From: Streptococcus sinensis
GTDB lineage: Bacteria > Bacillota > Bacilli > Lactobacillales > Streptococcaceae
Assembly (NCBI RefSeq): GCF_000767835.1
Contig: NZ_JPEN01000103.1
Span: 26,458 to 90,457, forward strand
Direction: 5' to 3'
DNA: 64,000 nucleotides
The translations under genes were made by a program, and so were the position numbers. Positions 15,734 to 23,910 of this stretch are shown here, in pieces; within the stretch, counting starts at the first letter, position 1; each line of letters begins with the position of its first letter. The notes below the pieces were generated by a model, which saw nothing but the letters and a program-made list of their open reading frames with translations, was not told where the DNA came from and made no database searches.

Positions 15734-17455
15734 ATGGCAACAAAAGAAAAATGGGTGGAACTTTTTGAAGGGGTTATTGGTCGCAAACCTAGCCCTGAGG
15801 AATTTATGGCTGCTAAAGCGGTAGACTTTGATTTGAAAAGCATTCAATCCATTGCTGGCCGCTCACAGAAAAGTAGTGAACAGCCAACAAATAGTGAAAT
15901 AACTCCAGAAGACATTCCTGGCAAGGAGAAAGTTGATGAACAGGCAGCATTTGAGCCAGCTCAGGAGTCTACTCTCAAGCAGACTTCTGAGCAGGTAGTT
16001 GCCCCTCAGGAAATCTGGCTGACAGCCTTTCAAGAGGCTTTTAAGCGACAGCCTAGTCCAGAAGAGTTTCAGATGGCTCAAAGTCAAGGTTTCTCGTCAA
16101 TTCCAATTCATTCAAAATTGACTGAAAAAAATAATCCAAGCCAGCTGGATATTAAAAAGGACAAAAAGCAGATTTTTAAGAAAAAAGTGGTCTTATCCGG
16201 CTTGGGCCTACTAATCTTGATTTCCCTTATAGGATCCTTCTTCTACCTTAGTTCGGTTACTGGAGTTAAAGCGGTGACGGATAAATTTGCCATGGCAATT
16301 AAGAATAAGAATTATGACCAAGTAGCTAGTCTGCTCTCCACAGATAGTGATAGATGGACTCGGGCGGAAGCCAAGAACCTTATCTCCTATCTGAACCGGA
16401 AAGATATTAATATTGAGACTGAGTTGAGCAATATTGAAAAATCCAATGGCGAGTCTAGTTTCACTGATGAAAATGACAATCAAATCCTCGGTGTTGCTAA
16501 AACAAGCAAAAAGTTCGGAATCTTTCAAGAGTATCGAATGTTTGCCTATCCGGTCAAGGTCCGTATCACGACGAATCTTGATGGGGCGACTATCAAACCC
16601 GGCGATAAAGAAACAATTAACTTGAAAAAGGATACGCAGATTGAAATAGGTGATTTCCATTTTACCGAGCAGGACTTTCTTCTCAAAGGAAAAACGGAGA
16701 TTGGCAATGTTGAAACCAAGATAAAGCTAGATTTGGACAAGGCTAAGGACAATCAGCTGGATCTCAGCCTCAAATCTGAAAAGAAACAGCTCAATATCAC
16801 TATGCCGAAGGAAACTTCAACAGCGACAGGATATAAGATTATCGTCAATGGCAAGGAAGCTGGCGACAGTCTATCTCCTGAAGTTCAGGTTATCCCTGAT
16901 CAGGAATTAGAAGTTTATGCTAATTTTTCTATGAATGATGTCAGCTTTACTACAAATAAGGAAAAAGTAGTGGCAAAAGATGATAGAATTGAAGTTGTTC
17001 TTACAGTATCTAACGATGTTGTAAAACGTATCAAGGAAGTGGAAGCAAGTCAAAAAGCTAAAGAAGAGGAAAAACGGAAACAGGAAGAGAAAAAAGCTCA
17101 GATTTCTATTTTTCTTAGTGATTATCGGAGCGCAGTATTCGACTCAGTTTCCAGTCGCTCTAACTATTTCTCTAAATATTATGATACCTCTAGTGCTGCC
17201 TATAAAGAAATGGTTAACTGGACTACCGGTGGTGGAGTCCAGAAGGCGAAGATCGATTACTACAAGCCGGGAGCTCTTGAAATTCGAGAAGTCAGAGAAG
17301 AAAAGGGTTCCTATATTGTCACGACCTATGAAGATTTTACAGTGTATTATATCGATAACACACCAAACAGCGTCAATCGTAAGAACAAGGTTTACTACCT
17401 CAAGCCAGTAGGAAATAGCTTTGTTATTTATGATATACAAGTATCAGAGGAGTAG
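15734..17455 (+). CDS. TcaA-like single-pass membrane protein
   Basis: A 573-residue protein. The cytoplasmic N-terminal part has two copies of a short module, WVELFEGVIGRKPSPEEF (from residue 7) and WLTAFQEAFKRQPSPEEF (from residue 95), instead of the zinc ribbon of staphylococcal TcaA. One membrane helix follows (VVLSGLGLLILISLIGSFFY, about 164-183). Outside are TcaA-type domains: VKAVTDKFAMAIKNKNYDQV, beta-rich repeats with YKIIVNGKEAG, a lysine-glutamate coiled coil (KAKEEEKRKQEEKKA) and an NTF2-like end (YIVTTYEDFTVYYID). TcaA affects glycopeptide sensitivity and wall stress in S. aureus. The VanY-like lipoprotein follows by three bases. Confidence 0.75.
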   Translation: MATKEKWVELFEGVIGRKPSPEEFMAAKAVDFDLKSIQSIAGRSQKSSEQPTNSEITPEDIPGKEKVDEQAAFEPAQESTLKQTSEQVVAPQEIWLTAFQEAFKRQPSPEEFQMAQSQGFSSIPIHSKLTEKNNPSQLDIKKDKKQIFKKKVVLSGLGLLILISLIGSFFYLSSVTGVKAVTDKFAMAIKNKNYDQVASLLSTDSDRWTRAEAKNLISYLNRKDINIETELSNIEKSNGESSFTDENDNQILGVAKTSKKFGIFQEYRMFAYPVKVRITTNLDGATIKPGDKETINLKKDTQIEIGDFHFTEQDFLLKGKTEIGNVETKIKLDLDKAKDNQLDLSLKSEKKQLNITMPKETSTATGYKIIVNGKEAGDSLSPEVQVIPDQELEVYANFSMNDVSFTTNKEKVVAKDDRIEVVLTVSNDVVKRIKEVEASQKAKEEEKRKQEEKKAQISIFLSDYRSAVFDSVSSRSNYFSKYYDTSSAAYKEMVNWTTGGGVQKAKIDYYKPGALEIREVREEKGSYIVTTYEDFTVYYIDNTPNSVNRKNKVYYLKPVGNSFVIYDIQVSEE

Positions 17456-17458
17456 AAG

Positions 17459-18238
17459 ATGATGAGCAAATATGCAAAATTAATGTTACTTAGTTTAACG
17501 ATACTAACTCTAGGAGCTTGTTCTTCTCATAAAAAAACTGAAGACAGCGGTGAAACTAGTAAAGAGCTCTCTACTAAAGTGAGTGAGTCTTCTAATGAAT
17601 CTCAAATTAGCTCTAATAGCACAGATAAATCAGGAGAGACTGAGGCAGAAAAGACTCATTCTGGTCAGATTAAGTCCATAGATAAAGGTGTTTCTTACAA
17701 TGGAAGTTACTATAGTATAAAAGGGAAGTATGATGAAATTGTTATTGTTAATAAACATTATCCTTTGTCTCCCAACTATAATCCTGGGGAAGATGCCACA
17801 GCAAAATCAGAATTATTGAAATTAATTGCTGCCATGCAGGCTCAGGGCTACGCCATCAGTGATCAGTACAGTGGTTTTCGTAGTTATGAGACACAAGTCG
17901 GTCTCTATCAAAGCTATGTCAATCAAGATGGTCAAGCAGCGGCAGACCGATATTCAGCAAGACCTGGTTACAGTGAGCACCAGTCAGGCTTGGCCTTTGA
18001 TTTGATTGATAGCAGTGGAAATCTAGTGCAAGAAGCTAGAGCAAGCCAGTGGCTCTTGGATAATGCTCATAAATATGGCTTTGTTGTGCGTTATCCAGTT
18101 GGGAAGGAATCTTCTACAGGGTATATGCCAGAAAGTTGGCATTTGCGCTATGTTGGGAAAGAAGCCAAGGAAATAGCGGAGTCTGGCCTATCCTTAGAAG
18201 AGTATTACGGCTTTACAGGTGGAAATTACGTAGATTAA
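17459..18238 (+). CDS. VanY/LdcB-type peptidoglycan carboxypeptidase lipoprotein
   Basis: A 259-residue lipoprotein with a signal peptide and lipobox LTLGACSS, then a serine/threonine/glutamate-rich linker to about residue 75. The M15 metallopeptidase domain follows, with the zinc motif PGYSEHQSGLAFDL and the later ligand in ESWHLRYVG. Relatives trim peptide stems: D,D-carboxypeptidases remove the terminal D-Ala, and the LdcB/DacB subgroup cuts the L-Lys-D-Ala bond. Which applies cannot be told from sequence alone. It is last in the cluster with the TcaA-like gene, pointing to wall maintenance or antibiotic response at the outer membrane face. Confidence 0.82.
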   Translation: MMSKYAKLMLLSLTILTLGACSSHKKTEDSGETSKELSTKVSESSNESQISSNSTDKSGETEAEKTHSGQIKSIDKGVSYNGSYYSIKGKYDEIVIVNKHYPLSPNYNPGEDATAKSELLKLIAAMQAQGYAISDQYSGFRSYETQVGLYQSYVNQDGQAAADRYSARPGYSEHQSGLAFDLIDSSGNLVQEARASQWLLDNAHKYGFVVRYPVGKESSTGYMPESWHLRYVGKEAKEIAESGLSLEEYYGFTGGNYVD

Positions 18239-18295
18239 AAACGTCGGGTGCTTCAGCGAACTGATTCCACACTTGATTATCTATAAGAAAAAGAG

Positions 18296-18330
18296 GCTTA
18301 GAACCGTTTGTAAAGGTTCTAAGCTTTTTG
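18296..18330 (+). terminator. Intrinsic terminator after the VanY-like gene
   Basis: Perfect 10-bp stem GCTTAGAACC (18296-18305) with GGTTCTAAGC (18314-18323), followed by a T run. Confidence 0.85.
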
Positions 18331-18398
18331 GCTCTTTGTCCAACCATAGCGGGTGGCAGTGAGGGAAATCAGTCTTAGCTAGCAAAAATCAAACCGCA

Positions 18399-18436
18399 AA
18401 AAAAAAGCCAATCCCGATTTCTCGGAAATGGCTTTG
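18399..18436 (-). terminator. Intrinsic terminator of rpmE2
   Basis: On the minus strand AAGCCATTTCCGAG pairs with CTCGGGATTGGCTT-like sequence around a short loop, followed by a long T run, just beyond the rpmE2 stop. Confidence 0.75.
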
Positions 18437-18468
18437 TATCAACATTCTTTGTAATGACAATACGGTTC

Positions 18469-18711
18469 TTATTTGAGACCGTATTTTTTGTTGAAACGAT
18501 CCACACGTCCATCTGCTTGAGTGAACTTTTGACGTCCAGTGTAGAATGGGTGTGAGTCTGAAGAAATTTCGACACGGATCAATGGGTAAGTTTCGCCTTC
18601 GAATTCAACAGTTTCGTTAGAACGCTTAGTTGAACCGCTAAGGAACTTGTAGCCAGTAGTAGTGTCCATGAATACAACTGGGCGGTATTCTGGGTGAATG
18701 TCTTTTCTCAT
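18469..18711 (-). CDS. rpmE2: 50S ribosomal protein L31 type B
   Basis: An 80-residue protein with the type-B L31 sequence: [20 protein letters not shown] at the start, the [12 protein letters not shown] core and [11 protein letters not shown] at the end. It has none of the zinc-binding cysteines of type A, so it works without zinc. It is transcribed leftward, separated by about 100 bases from the DHH phosphoesterase gene on the same strand. An AGGA-type ribosome site lies just upstream on the minus strand. Confidence 0.95.
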   Translation of the reverse strand: MRKDIHPEYRPVVFMDTTTGYKFLSGSTKRSNETVEFEGETYPLIRVEISSDSHPFYTGRQKFTQADGRVDRFNKKYGLK

Positions 18712-18816
18712 TTTTAAAAAATCCTTTCTGCCATGGTCTCTTTGCGAGCCATAGATTCGTTACTTTGATAGTTTATCAAATTATGCTCCATTTGACAAGC
18801 CTTTTGGATGATTTTC

Positions 18817-19752
18817 TTACTTTTTTGCAGTTTCCTTTAATTTTTGGTAAATCAATTCTACTTCGTCTTTTGAAAAGGCCTTGGCGCCGCTGGCAAGTGG
18901 GTGGCCACCGCCATGGTGTTGCTTAGCAATATCATTGATTGGGGTGAACTTACTGCGCATGCGGACACGGTAATGTCCATCCGATTGCTCGACAAAGATT
19001 GCCCACATCCGGACATCTTCGATGCGTCCAGGTGCAGCTACGATAGCTGAGGTATCTGCATCCGTCAGGTGATTGTCTTGTAGAAGTTGCTGTGATAGGA
19101 TAATCCGCGCAGCACCATTTTCATCGATTTCCAGATTATCATAAACATAGCCTTGTAGTTTAGCAACTCGATAAGTGATGGAATCCATTTTACGAGAGAG
19201 CTCTGAAAAATTAAAGGGATATTGACGGAGTTTTGCAGCTACTTCAAATGTACGAGAACTGGTAGCTGGATAAAGGAATCGTCCTGTGTCACCGATAATT
19301 CCAGCATAGAGGAGCTTGGCTATGTAGTCATTTACCTCTAAGCGGTTTTCAAAGGCGAAAAGAGCGATAATCTCGCTGGCGCTGCTGGAAGCTGTATCGA
19401 CCAGACGAAGATCTCCGTAAGCATCATCGTTGGGGTGATGGTCAATTTTAATCAAGAAGTCCCCCTTATTGTAGCGTTGATCATCAATACGGGGCGTGTT
19501 AGCCGTATCACAAACGATTACAAGGGCCTGTTCATAGTCAGCATCTGTCACTTGGTCCATCTTGGCCAGCCAGGTAAGGGTTGGCTCGTCGTAACCAGCT
19601 ACTTTGATAGATTTTTCTGGGAAGTTGAGCTGGAGGAGTTTTTGCAGGCCGACCTGACTGCCAATAGCGTCTGGATCGGGTCTAACATGACGATGGATGA
19701 CGATTTTATCGTATTCCTTGATTTTTTTCAAAATTTTGTTGTAGGTATTCAT
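18817..19752 (-). CDS. DHH/DHHA1 phosphoesterase (NrnA/Pde2-like)
   Basis: A 311-residue phosphoesterase with metal-binding motifs HRHVRPDPDAIGS near residue 20, VIVCDTAN, KIDHHPNDDA near residue 103, and the DHHA1 substrate loop HHGGGHPLASGA at the C-terminus. Such proteins degrade nano-RNA, pAp, or the linear dinucleotide pApA released from cyclic di-AMP. Pneumococcal Pde2 is the closest functional model. The N-terminus has no membrane segments or GGDEF domain, so it is not the GdpP type. It is transcribed leftward, divergent from the flavodoxin gene. Confidence 0.85.
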   Translation of the reverse strand: MNTYNKILKKIKEYDKIVIHRHVRPDPDAIGSQVGLQKLLQLNFPEKSIKVAGYDEPTLTWLAKMDQVTDADYEQALVIVCDTANTPRIDDQRYNKGDFLIKIDHHPNDDAYGDLRLVDTASSSASEIIALFAFENRLEVNDYIAKLLYAGIIGDTGRFLYPATSSRTFEVAAKLRQYPFNFSELSRKMDSITYRVAKLQGYVYDNLEIDENGAARIILSQQLLQDNHLTDADTSAIVAAPGRIEDVRMWAIFVEQSDGHYRVRMRSKFTPINDIAKQHHGGGHPLASGAKAFSKDEVELIYQKLKETAKK

Positions 19753-19857
19753 AGCTAACCTCGTAGACTTTCTCTATTTATTATAGCATAAGAGTTTTTA
19801 TTTTTAAAATAAAAAAGATGTGTTATAATGAATGAAGATTATAATTTGGAGGAAACT

Positions 19858-20298
19858 ATGACCTTAGCGAAAATTGTATTTGCCAGCATGACTGGAAACA
19901 CCGAAGAAATTGCCGATATTGTGGCGGATAAGCTAAGAGAACTGGATGTAGAAGTTGAAGTGGATGAGTGTACCACTGTCGATGCAGAAGATTTCTTGGA
20001 AGCAGATATTACGATTGTAGCGACCTATACTTATGGAGATGGCGAGCTGCCTGATGAGATGATGGACTTCTATGAAGACTTGTCTGGACTAGATTTGTCT
20101 GGTAAGGTCTATGGAGTAGTTGGTTCTGGAGATACTTTCTATGATGAATTCTGTAAAGCTGTAGATGATTTTGACGCAGTTTTTGCTGGGACAGGTGCTG
20201 AAAAAGGTGCGGAAAGTGTCAAAGTGGACCTATCAGCTGAGGACGAAGACATTGAGCGTCTGGAAGTTTTTGCGGAAGAGTTGGTTAATAAAGTTTAA
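19858..20298 (+). CDS. Flavodoxin
   Basis: A 146-residue acidic FMN protein that carries electrons at low potential. FASMTGNTEEIADIVA at the N-terminus is the FMN phosphate loop; TYTYGDGELPDEMMDF and VGSGDTFYDEFCKAVDDF are the isoalloxazine loops. The chosen start is ATG 19858 behind GGAGG. An in-frame ATG at 19828 overlaps the -10 box TATAAT (19824-19829) and cannot be on the transcript. It is monocistronic, between that promoter and a terminator at 20312. Confidence 0.9.
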   Translation: MTLAKIVFASMTGNTEEIADIVADKLRELDVEVEVDECTTVDAEDFLEADITIVATYTYGDGELPDEMMDFYEDLSGLDLSGKVYGVVGSGDTFYDEFCKAVDDFDAVFAGTGAEKGAESVKVDLSAEDEDIERLEVFAEELVNKV

Positions 20299-20311
20299 AA
20301 TGATAAATACA

Positions 20312-20336
20312 TGAAACGGCTAGGGCCGTTTTTGTT
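20312..20336 (+). terminator. Intrinsic terminator after flavodoxin
   Basis: AAACGGC, loop TAGG, GCCGTTT then TTGTTTTG. Confidence 0.8.
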
Positions 20337-20354
20337 TTGCACAACTCTTATTTT

Positions 20355-20383
20355 CTGACAATTCTCATGATTAGGAGTATAAT
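20355..20383 (+). promoter_or_regulatory. Promoter of sufB
   Basis: CTGACA (20355-20360), 17 bases, TATAAT (20378-20383), about 40 bases before the sufB start, which has an AAAGGAGG site. Confidence 0.65.
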
Positions 20384-20422
20384 ATAGGTAAGCGCTATCC
20401 ATAGTACAAAGGAGGACCCTCT

Positions 20423-21805
20423 ATGAAAGAACGCGACTATGCCTTTGGCTTTCATGATGATGTTAAGCCGCTCTTTTCAACTGGTAAAGGTCTGACCGAA
20501 GAAGTGGTTCGAGAAATCTCAGAAATCAAGAATGAACCTCAGTGGATGCTGGACTATCGTCTGCACTCCTTGGAACTCTTTCATAAGTTACCTATGCCCG
20601 ACTTTGGCCCTGATTTGTCAGGGATTCGCTTTGATGACATTATCTATTATCAAAAGCTAAGCGGAGATCGGGCTCGCAGCTGGGATGAAGTGCCAGATGA
20701 GATTAAGAAAACCTTTGAACGTTTAGGTATTCCTCAGGCTGAAAGGGAGTTCCTATCTGGTGCAGTGGCCCAGTATGAGTCGGAAGTGGTTTACCACAAT
20801 ATGAAGGAGGAGTTTGCCAAACAAGGCATTATCTTCACTGATACGGACACAGCTGTTCAGGAATATCCAGACTTGGTCAAGCAATATTTCGGGACAGTAG
20901 TTTCAAATGCAGAACATAAGTTTGCTGCTTTAAATGGAGCTGTTTGGTCGGGCGGCACCTTTATCTATGTGCCCAAGAATGTTCAGTGCCAAATTCCTGT
21001 TCAGACCTATTTTCGTATCAATAGTGAAAATGCTGGCCAGTTTGAGCGCTCCTTGATGATTATCGAGGAGGGATCATCTATCCAGTATATCGAGGGTTGC
21101 ACAGCACCGACTTATACGACCAACAGTCTGCATGCTGCGACAGTCGAAATCATTGTCAAAAAGGACGCTTTTTTCCGTTATACGACCATTCAAAACTGGT
21201 CGGACAATGTCTATAATCTCGTAACGGAGCGGGGCATTGTCGAAGAAGGCGGCACCTTGGAGTGGATTGATGGTAACTTAGGCAGTAAGGTCAATATGAA
21301 ATATCCTTGCAGTATTCTCAATGGTCGAAATGCAAGGACTTCTGTCCTTTCCATGTCTTTTGCAAACTACGGTCAGCATTTGGATGCGGGCTGCAAGGTC
21401 TTTCACAATGCTCCTAAGACATCCAGTACCTTGATTTCCAAATCGGTGGCCAAGGATGGCGGTAAGACGGACTATCGTGGTCAAGTTCGATTTGGCAAGA
21501 ATAGTGCTGGCTCCAAGTCCCACATCGAGTGTGATACCATTCTCATGGACGGCGAGTCCAGCTCTGACACCATTCCTTTTAATGAAATCCATAATTCCAA
21601 TGTTACTTTAGAACACGAAGCCAAAGTCTCCAAAGTGTCGGAAGATCAGCTTTATTACCTGATGAGTCGAGGTATCAGTGAAGAAGAAGCCACGGCTATG
21701 ATTATCAACGGATTTATGGAACCCATTACCAAAGAACTTCCAATGGAATACGCCGTTGAACTCAACCAACTCATCAACATGAGTATGGAAGGCTCAGTTG
21801 GCTAA
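20423..21805 (+). CDS. sufB: Fe-S cluster assembly scaffold protein SufB
   Basis: A 460-residue beta-helix scaffold of the SUF system, which with SufC and SufD builds [4Fe-4S] clusters. Characteristic stretches are [20 protein letters not shown], the cysteine-containing [16 protein letters not shown] and [20 protein letters not shown], and the C-terminal [18 protein letters not shown]. The length is usual. sufC, sufD, sufS and sufU are not adjacent: the upstream neighbour is flavodoxin and the downstream region is a hairpin array. It has its own promoter. Confidence 0.95.
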   Translation: MKERDYAFGFHDDVKPLFSTGKGLTEEVVREISEIKNEPQWMLDYRLHSLELFHKLPMPDFGPDLSGIRFDDIIYYQKLSGDRARSWDEVPDEIKKTFERLGIPQAEREFLSGAVAQYESEVVYHNMKEEFAKQGIIFTDTDTAVQEYPDLVKQYFGTVVSNAEHKFAALNGAVWSGGTFIYVPKNVQCQIPVQTYFRINSENAGQFERSLMIIEEGSSIQYIEGCTAPTYTTNSLHAATVEIIVKKDAFFRYTTIQNWSDNVYNLVTERGIVEEGGTLEWIDGNLGSKVNMKYPCSILNGRNARTSVLSMSFANYGQHLDAGCKVFHNAPKTSSTLISKSVAKDGGKTDYRGQVRFGKNSAGSKSHIECDTILMDGESSSDTIPFNEIHNSNVTLEHEAKVSKVSEDQLYYLMSRGISEEEATAMIINGFMEPITKELPMEYAVELNQLINMSMEGSVG

Positions 21806-22080
21806 AACAGTCCGGGGGACTGTTTTAGGTTGCGGATAAGCACTCGGTTAGGCGAGTTCCCTTTAATAAGGTTCGGGGAACCTTTTTAATCTGTAGATAG
21901 GGACTCGCCTTTGCGAGTTCCCCTTAATCTAAGGTCCGGGGGACTGTTTTAGGTTGTAGATAAAAACTCGTTTTGTGAGTTTTCTTTAATTAAGGTCCGG
22001 GGTATCTTGAAATCTGCGGATAAGTAGCGAGGCTAGTCGCTTTACTTCTTAGCAAATCTGAGAGACTGTTTTAGATTTCA
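21804..22080. repeat. Tandem array of hairpin units, about 62-64 bp each
   Basis: This gene-free stretch after sufB holds four imperfect units and part of a fifth. Each has hairpin A around a GGG loop (AAAACAGTCC/GGACTGTTTT at 21804-21826; AAGGTTC/GAACCTT at 21868-21884; GTCC/GGAC at 21934-21944; AAGGT/ATCTT near 21993) and hairpin B (ACTCG/CGAGT at 21842-21857; AGGGACTCGC/GCGAGTTCCCT at 21899-21924; AAAACTC/GAGTTTT at 21963-21983; GCGA/TCGC at 22027-22040). Arm sequences differ between units but stay complementary. The first hairpin A also serves as a bidirectional-type terminator for sufB. Confidence 0.8.
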
Positions 22081-22206
22081 GATAGGAGGCAAAATCAAGT
22101 GAGATAATAGGAATTTTCAATTATTTGACCTTGCTGTTTATTTGGAGTAATGCTAGAACATTTTCCTAATTTTTGATATGATAGATAGAACACAAGGAGG
22201 AAGCTG

Positions 22207-22473
22207 ATGAATTTAGAAGAAATTAGACAGGAAATTGACCGAGTGGACGATGCCCTAGTTGCCTTGCTGGAAAAGCGCATGAATTTAGTTAGACAAGTAG
22301 TGGATTTTAAAAAATCAACTGGAAAGGCTGTTTTGGATAATAAGCGCGAAGAAGTGATTATTTCTAGGGTTGCGGATAAAGTGGAAAATAAGGACTATCA
22401 AGCAGCTATCGTTGCGACCTTTTCAGATATTCTGAAACATTCTCGTACCTTTCAGAAGCAGCAAATCAGATGA
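22207..22473 (+). CDS. Chorismate mutase, AroQ type
   Basis: An 88-residue all-helical protein: MNLEEIRQEIDRVDDALVAL, then EKRMNLVRQVVDFKKSTGKAV, then REEVIISRVADKV, the standard active-site arginine and lysine pattern of AroQ mutases converting chorismate to prephenate. It is a stand-alone domain without a prephenate dehydratase or dehydrogenase fusion. A TATGAT -10 at 22177 and an AAGGAGG site precede it. It overlaps the first fluoride channel gene by four bases; the link is probably only transcriptional. Confidence 0.9.
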   Translation: MNLEEIRQEIDRVDDALVALLEKRMNLVRQVVDFKKSTGKAVLDNKREEVIISRVADKVENKDYQAAIVATFSDILKHSRTFQKQQIR

Positions 22474-22844
22474 AAGAAATAAAAAACTCTCTGGCTATTT
22501 TCTTGGCAGCCATGCTAGGCGGTTGGCTTCGATATCAGGCTTCTTTATTGATTACATTTACAGGGCATTTTCCACTGGCCACGCTTTTAGTCAACTATTT
22601 AGGAACCTTCCTACTAATCTATTTGATTAAAGGTTATTTAACAAGCAAGCGGGTTACCAAACGTTTGCTCCTAGCTTTGTCGACAGGATTTTGTGGCGGC
22701 TTGACAACTTTTTCAGGTCTTCTATTAGATTCGCTCAAATTGCTGGATTTAGGCCGTTATCCGGAATTATTCGTGTATTTATCCTTGAGTATTGGCGGCA
22801 GCCTTTGCATTGCTTTATGGGCTGGAAGGAAGGTGACCGCATGA
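22470..22844 (+). CDS. Fluoride channel subunit FluC/CrcB (first copy)
   Basis: A 124-residue protein with four hydrophobic helices. Fluc signatures are GGWLRYQ near the N-terminus, PLATLLVNYLGTFLL (the conserved Asn) and STGFCGGLTTFSGLLLDS, with the pore-lining Phe and Thr and a GGLTTFS break. Fluc channels are dual-topology dimers that expel fluoride. Firmicutes often encode two subunits side by side that form an antiparallel heterodimer. It overlaps the genes on both sides by four bases. Confidence 0.9.
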   Translation: MKEIKNSLAIFLAAMLGGWLRYQASLLITFTGHFPLATLLVNYLGTFLLIYLIKGYLTSKRVTKRLLLALSTGFCGGLTTFSGLLLDSLKLLDLGRYPELFVYLSLSIGGSLCIALWAGRKVTA

Positions 22845-23167
22845 TTTGGTTTTTGCTCGTTGCTTGCGGTCTAGGAGCTCTTGTCCGTTACTTTTTTTCT
22901 AAGGTCAATAGCAGAGCTGCTTTGCCAGTAGGCACCTTGATGGCTAATGTATTGGGAGCTTTTTTGATTGGGTATTTTTATAATCACATCCAAGATAAGC
23001 AACTATATACCATTTTGGCAACAGGTTTCTGTGGCGGTTTAACAACTCTTTCCACCTTTAATGCTGAATTAACAGAGCTATTTTCAGATAAGAAGAAATT
23101 TTCCCTCTATCTGATGCTGACCTACCTTTTAGGATTTTTAGCGATTCTTTTAGGAATTTTCATCTAA
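22841..23167 (+). CDS. Fluoride channel subunit FluC/CrcB (second copy)
   Basis: A 108-residue Fluc homologue starting MIWFLLVACGLGALVRYFFS, with PVGTLMANVLGAFLIGY and the pore motif TGFCGGLTTLSTFNAEL. The ATG at 22841 overlaps the previous stop by four bases behind AAGGAAGGTG; longer in-frame starts lie deep inside the first copy and are unlikely. Charges at the helix ends differ from the first copy, as expected for a heterodimer of opposite orientation. It ends the aroQ-fluC-fluC unit. Confidence 0.9.
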   Translation: MIWFLLVACGLGALVRYFFSKVNSRAALPVGTLMANVLGAFLIGYFYNHIQDKQLYTILATGFCGGLTTLSTFNAELTELFSDKKKFSLYLMLTYLLGFLAILLGIFI

Positions 23168-23172
23168 AATTC

Positions 23173-23200
23173 TTTACATTTTTTAAAATTTTGATATAAT
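23173..23200 (+). promoter_or_regulatory. Promoter of rplS
   Basis: TTTACA (23173-23178) and TATAAT (23195-23200), 16-base spacer, directly after the second fluC gene. Confidence 0.7.
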
Positions 23201-23206
23201 ATACTT

Positions 23207-23284
23207 TGTGCCTAATGGAAGCACAAAAAAACGGCTAATCCGCTGCGGTCCAGAACCTTAAGATTAGTAAGATAGGAGTAGAAA
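23207..23284 (+). ncRNA. Probable L19 leader (ribosomal protein autoregulation)
   Basis: About 80 bases of 5' leader lie between the -10 box and rplS. They contain a GTGC...GCAC pair around CTAATGGAA, then a CGGCTAATCCGCTGCGG stem region and AACCTTAAGATTAGT. Position and general layout fit the L19 leader known upstream of rplS in Firmicutes, where L19 represses its own synthesis. The identification is by context and partial pairing, not by a model search. Confidence 0.45.
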
Positions 23285-23285
23285 A

Positions 23286-23633
23286 ATGAATCCATTAATC
23301 CAAAGCTTGACTGAAGGTCAACTTCGTACTGATATCCCTGCATTCCGTCCTGGTGACACTGTCCGCGTTCACGCGAAAGTTGTCGAAGGAACTCGCGAAC
23401 GTATCCAGATCTTTGAAGGTGTGGTTATCTCTCGTAAAGGTGCTGGCATCTCAGAAAACTACACAGTTCGTAAGATTTCTAACGGTGTAGGTGTTGAACG
23501 TACTTTCCCAATCCACACACCACGTGTTGATAAGATTGAAGTCGTTCGTTACGGTAAAGTTCGTCGTGCTAAATTGTACTACCTTCGTGCATTGCAAGGT
23601 AAGGCAGCGCGTATCAAAGAAATCCGTCGCTAA
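23286..23633 (+). CDS. rplS: 50S ribosomal protein L19
   Basis: A 115-residue protein with the family sequence [53 protein letters not shown] and RRAKLYYLR. It sits at the 30S-50S interface. Codon use is strongly biased, as expected for a highly expressed gene. It has its own promoter and structured leader, and tRNA-Arg follows 40 bases downstream. Confidence 0.97.
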   Translation: MNPLIQSLTEGQLRTDIPAFRPGDTVRVHAKVVEGTRERIQIFEGVVISRKGAGISENYTVRKISNGVGVERTFPIHTPRVDKIEVVRYGKVRRAKLYYLRALQGKAARIKEIRR

Positions 23634-23673
23634 TTTTAGAAATGACTCTGTCACTTGGCAGAGTTTTTCTCTA

Positions 23674-23745
23674 GTCCCCTTAGTTCAATGGATATAACAA
23701 CTCCCTCCTAAGGAGTAGTTGCTGGTTCGATTCCGGCAGGGGACA
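23674..23745 (+). tRNA. tRNA-Arg (anticodon CCT)
   Basis: Acceptor arms GTCCCCT (23674-23680) and AGGGGAC (23738-23744) pair, with discriminator A at 23745. The anticodon stem ACTCC/GGAGT encloses loop CTCCTAA, giving CCT, which reads AGG. The T loop GGTTCGATTCC is canonical. CCA is not encoded. A terminator follows at once. Confidence 0.95.
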
Positions 23746-23756
23746 TTGAATCATGA

Positions 23757-23787
23757 CAAAAACCCTTGTGAATCAAGGGTTTTTAGT
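23757..23787 (+). terminator. Terminator after tRNA-Arg
   Basis: AAAACCCTTG, loop TGAAT, CAAGGGTTTT with a T run. Confidence 0.85.
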
Positions 23788-23890
23788 GTCTACGCCCAAA
23801 ATCTGCCCCAAAAGTTTCAAAAATTTTTCTCACTCGATTATGATTTTTTCTTTTTGTTGTTCTAACTGATGGATGTAGACTTCTAAAAGC
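23783..23890 (-). pseudogene. Possible integrase C-terminus remnant next to tRNA-Arg
   Basis: On the minus strand 35 codons are open and end with RVRKIFETFGADFGRRH at a stop at 23783. The basic composition and the position directly at the 3' side of a tRNA-Arg(CCT) gene resemble the tail of a tyrosine integrase left behind by an element that inserted at this tRNA. No start codon, catalytic residues or longer frame remain. The assignment rests mainly on location. Confidence 0.25.
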
Positions 23891-23910
23891 TCAAAACAGG
23901 TTGACATATC

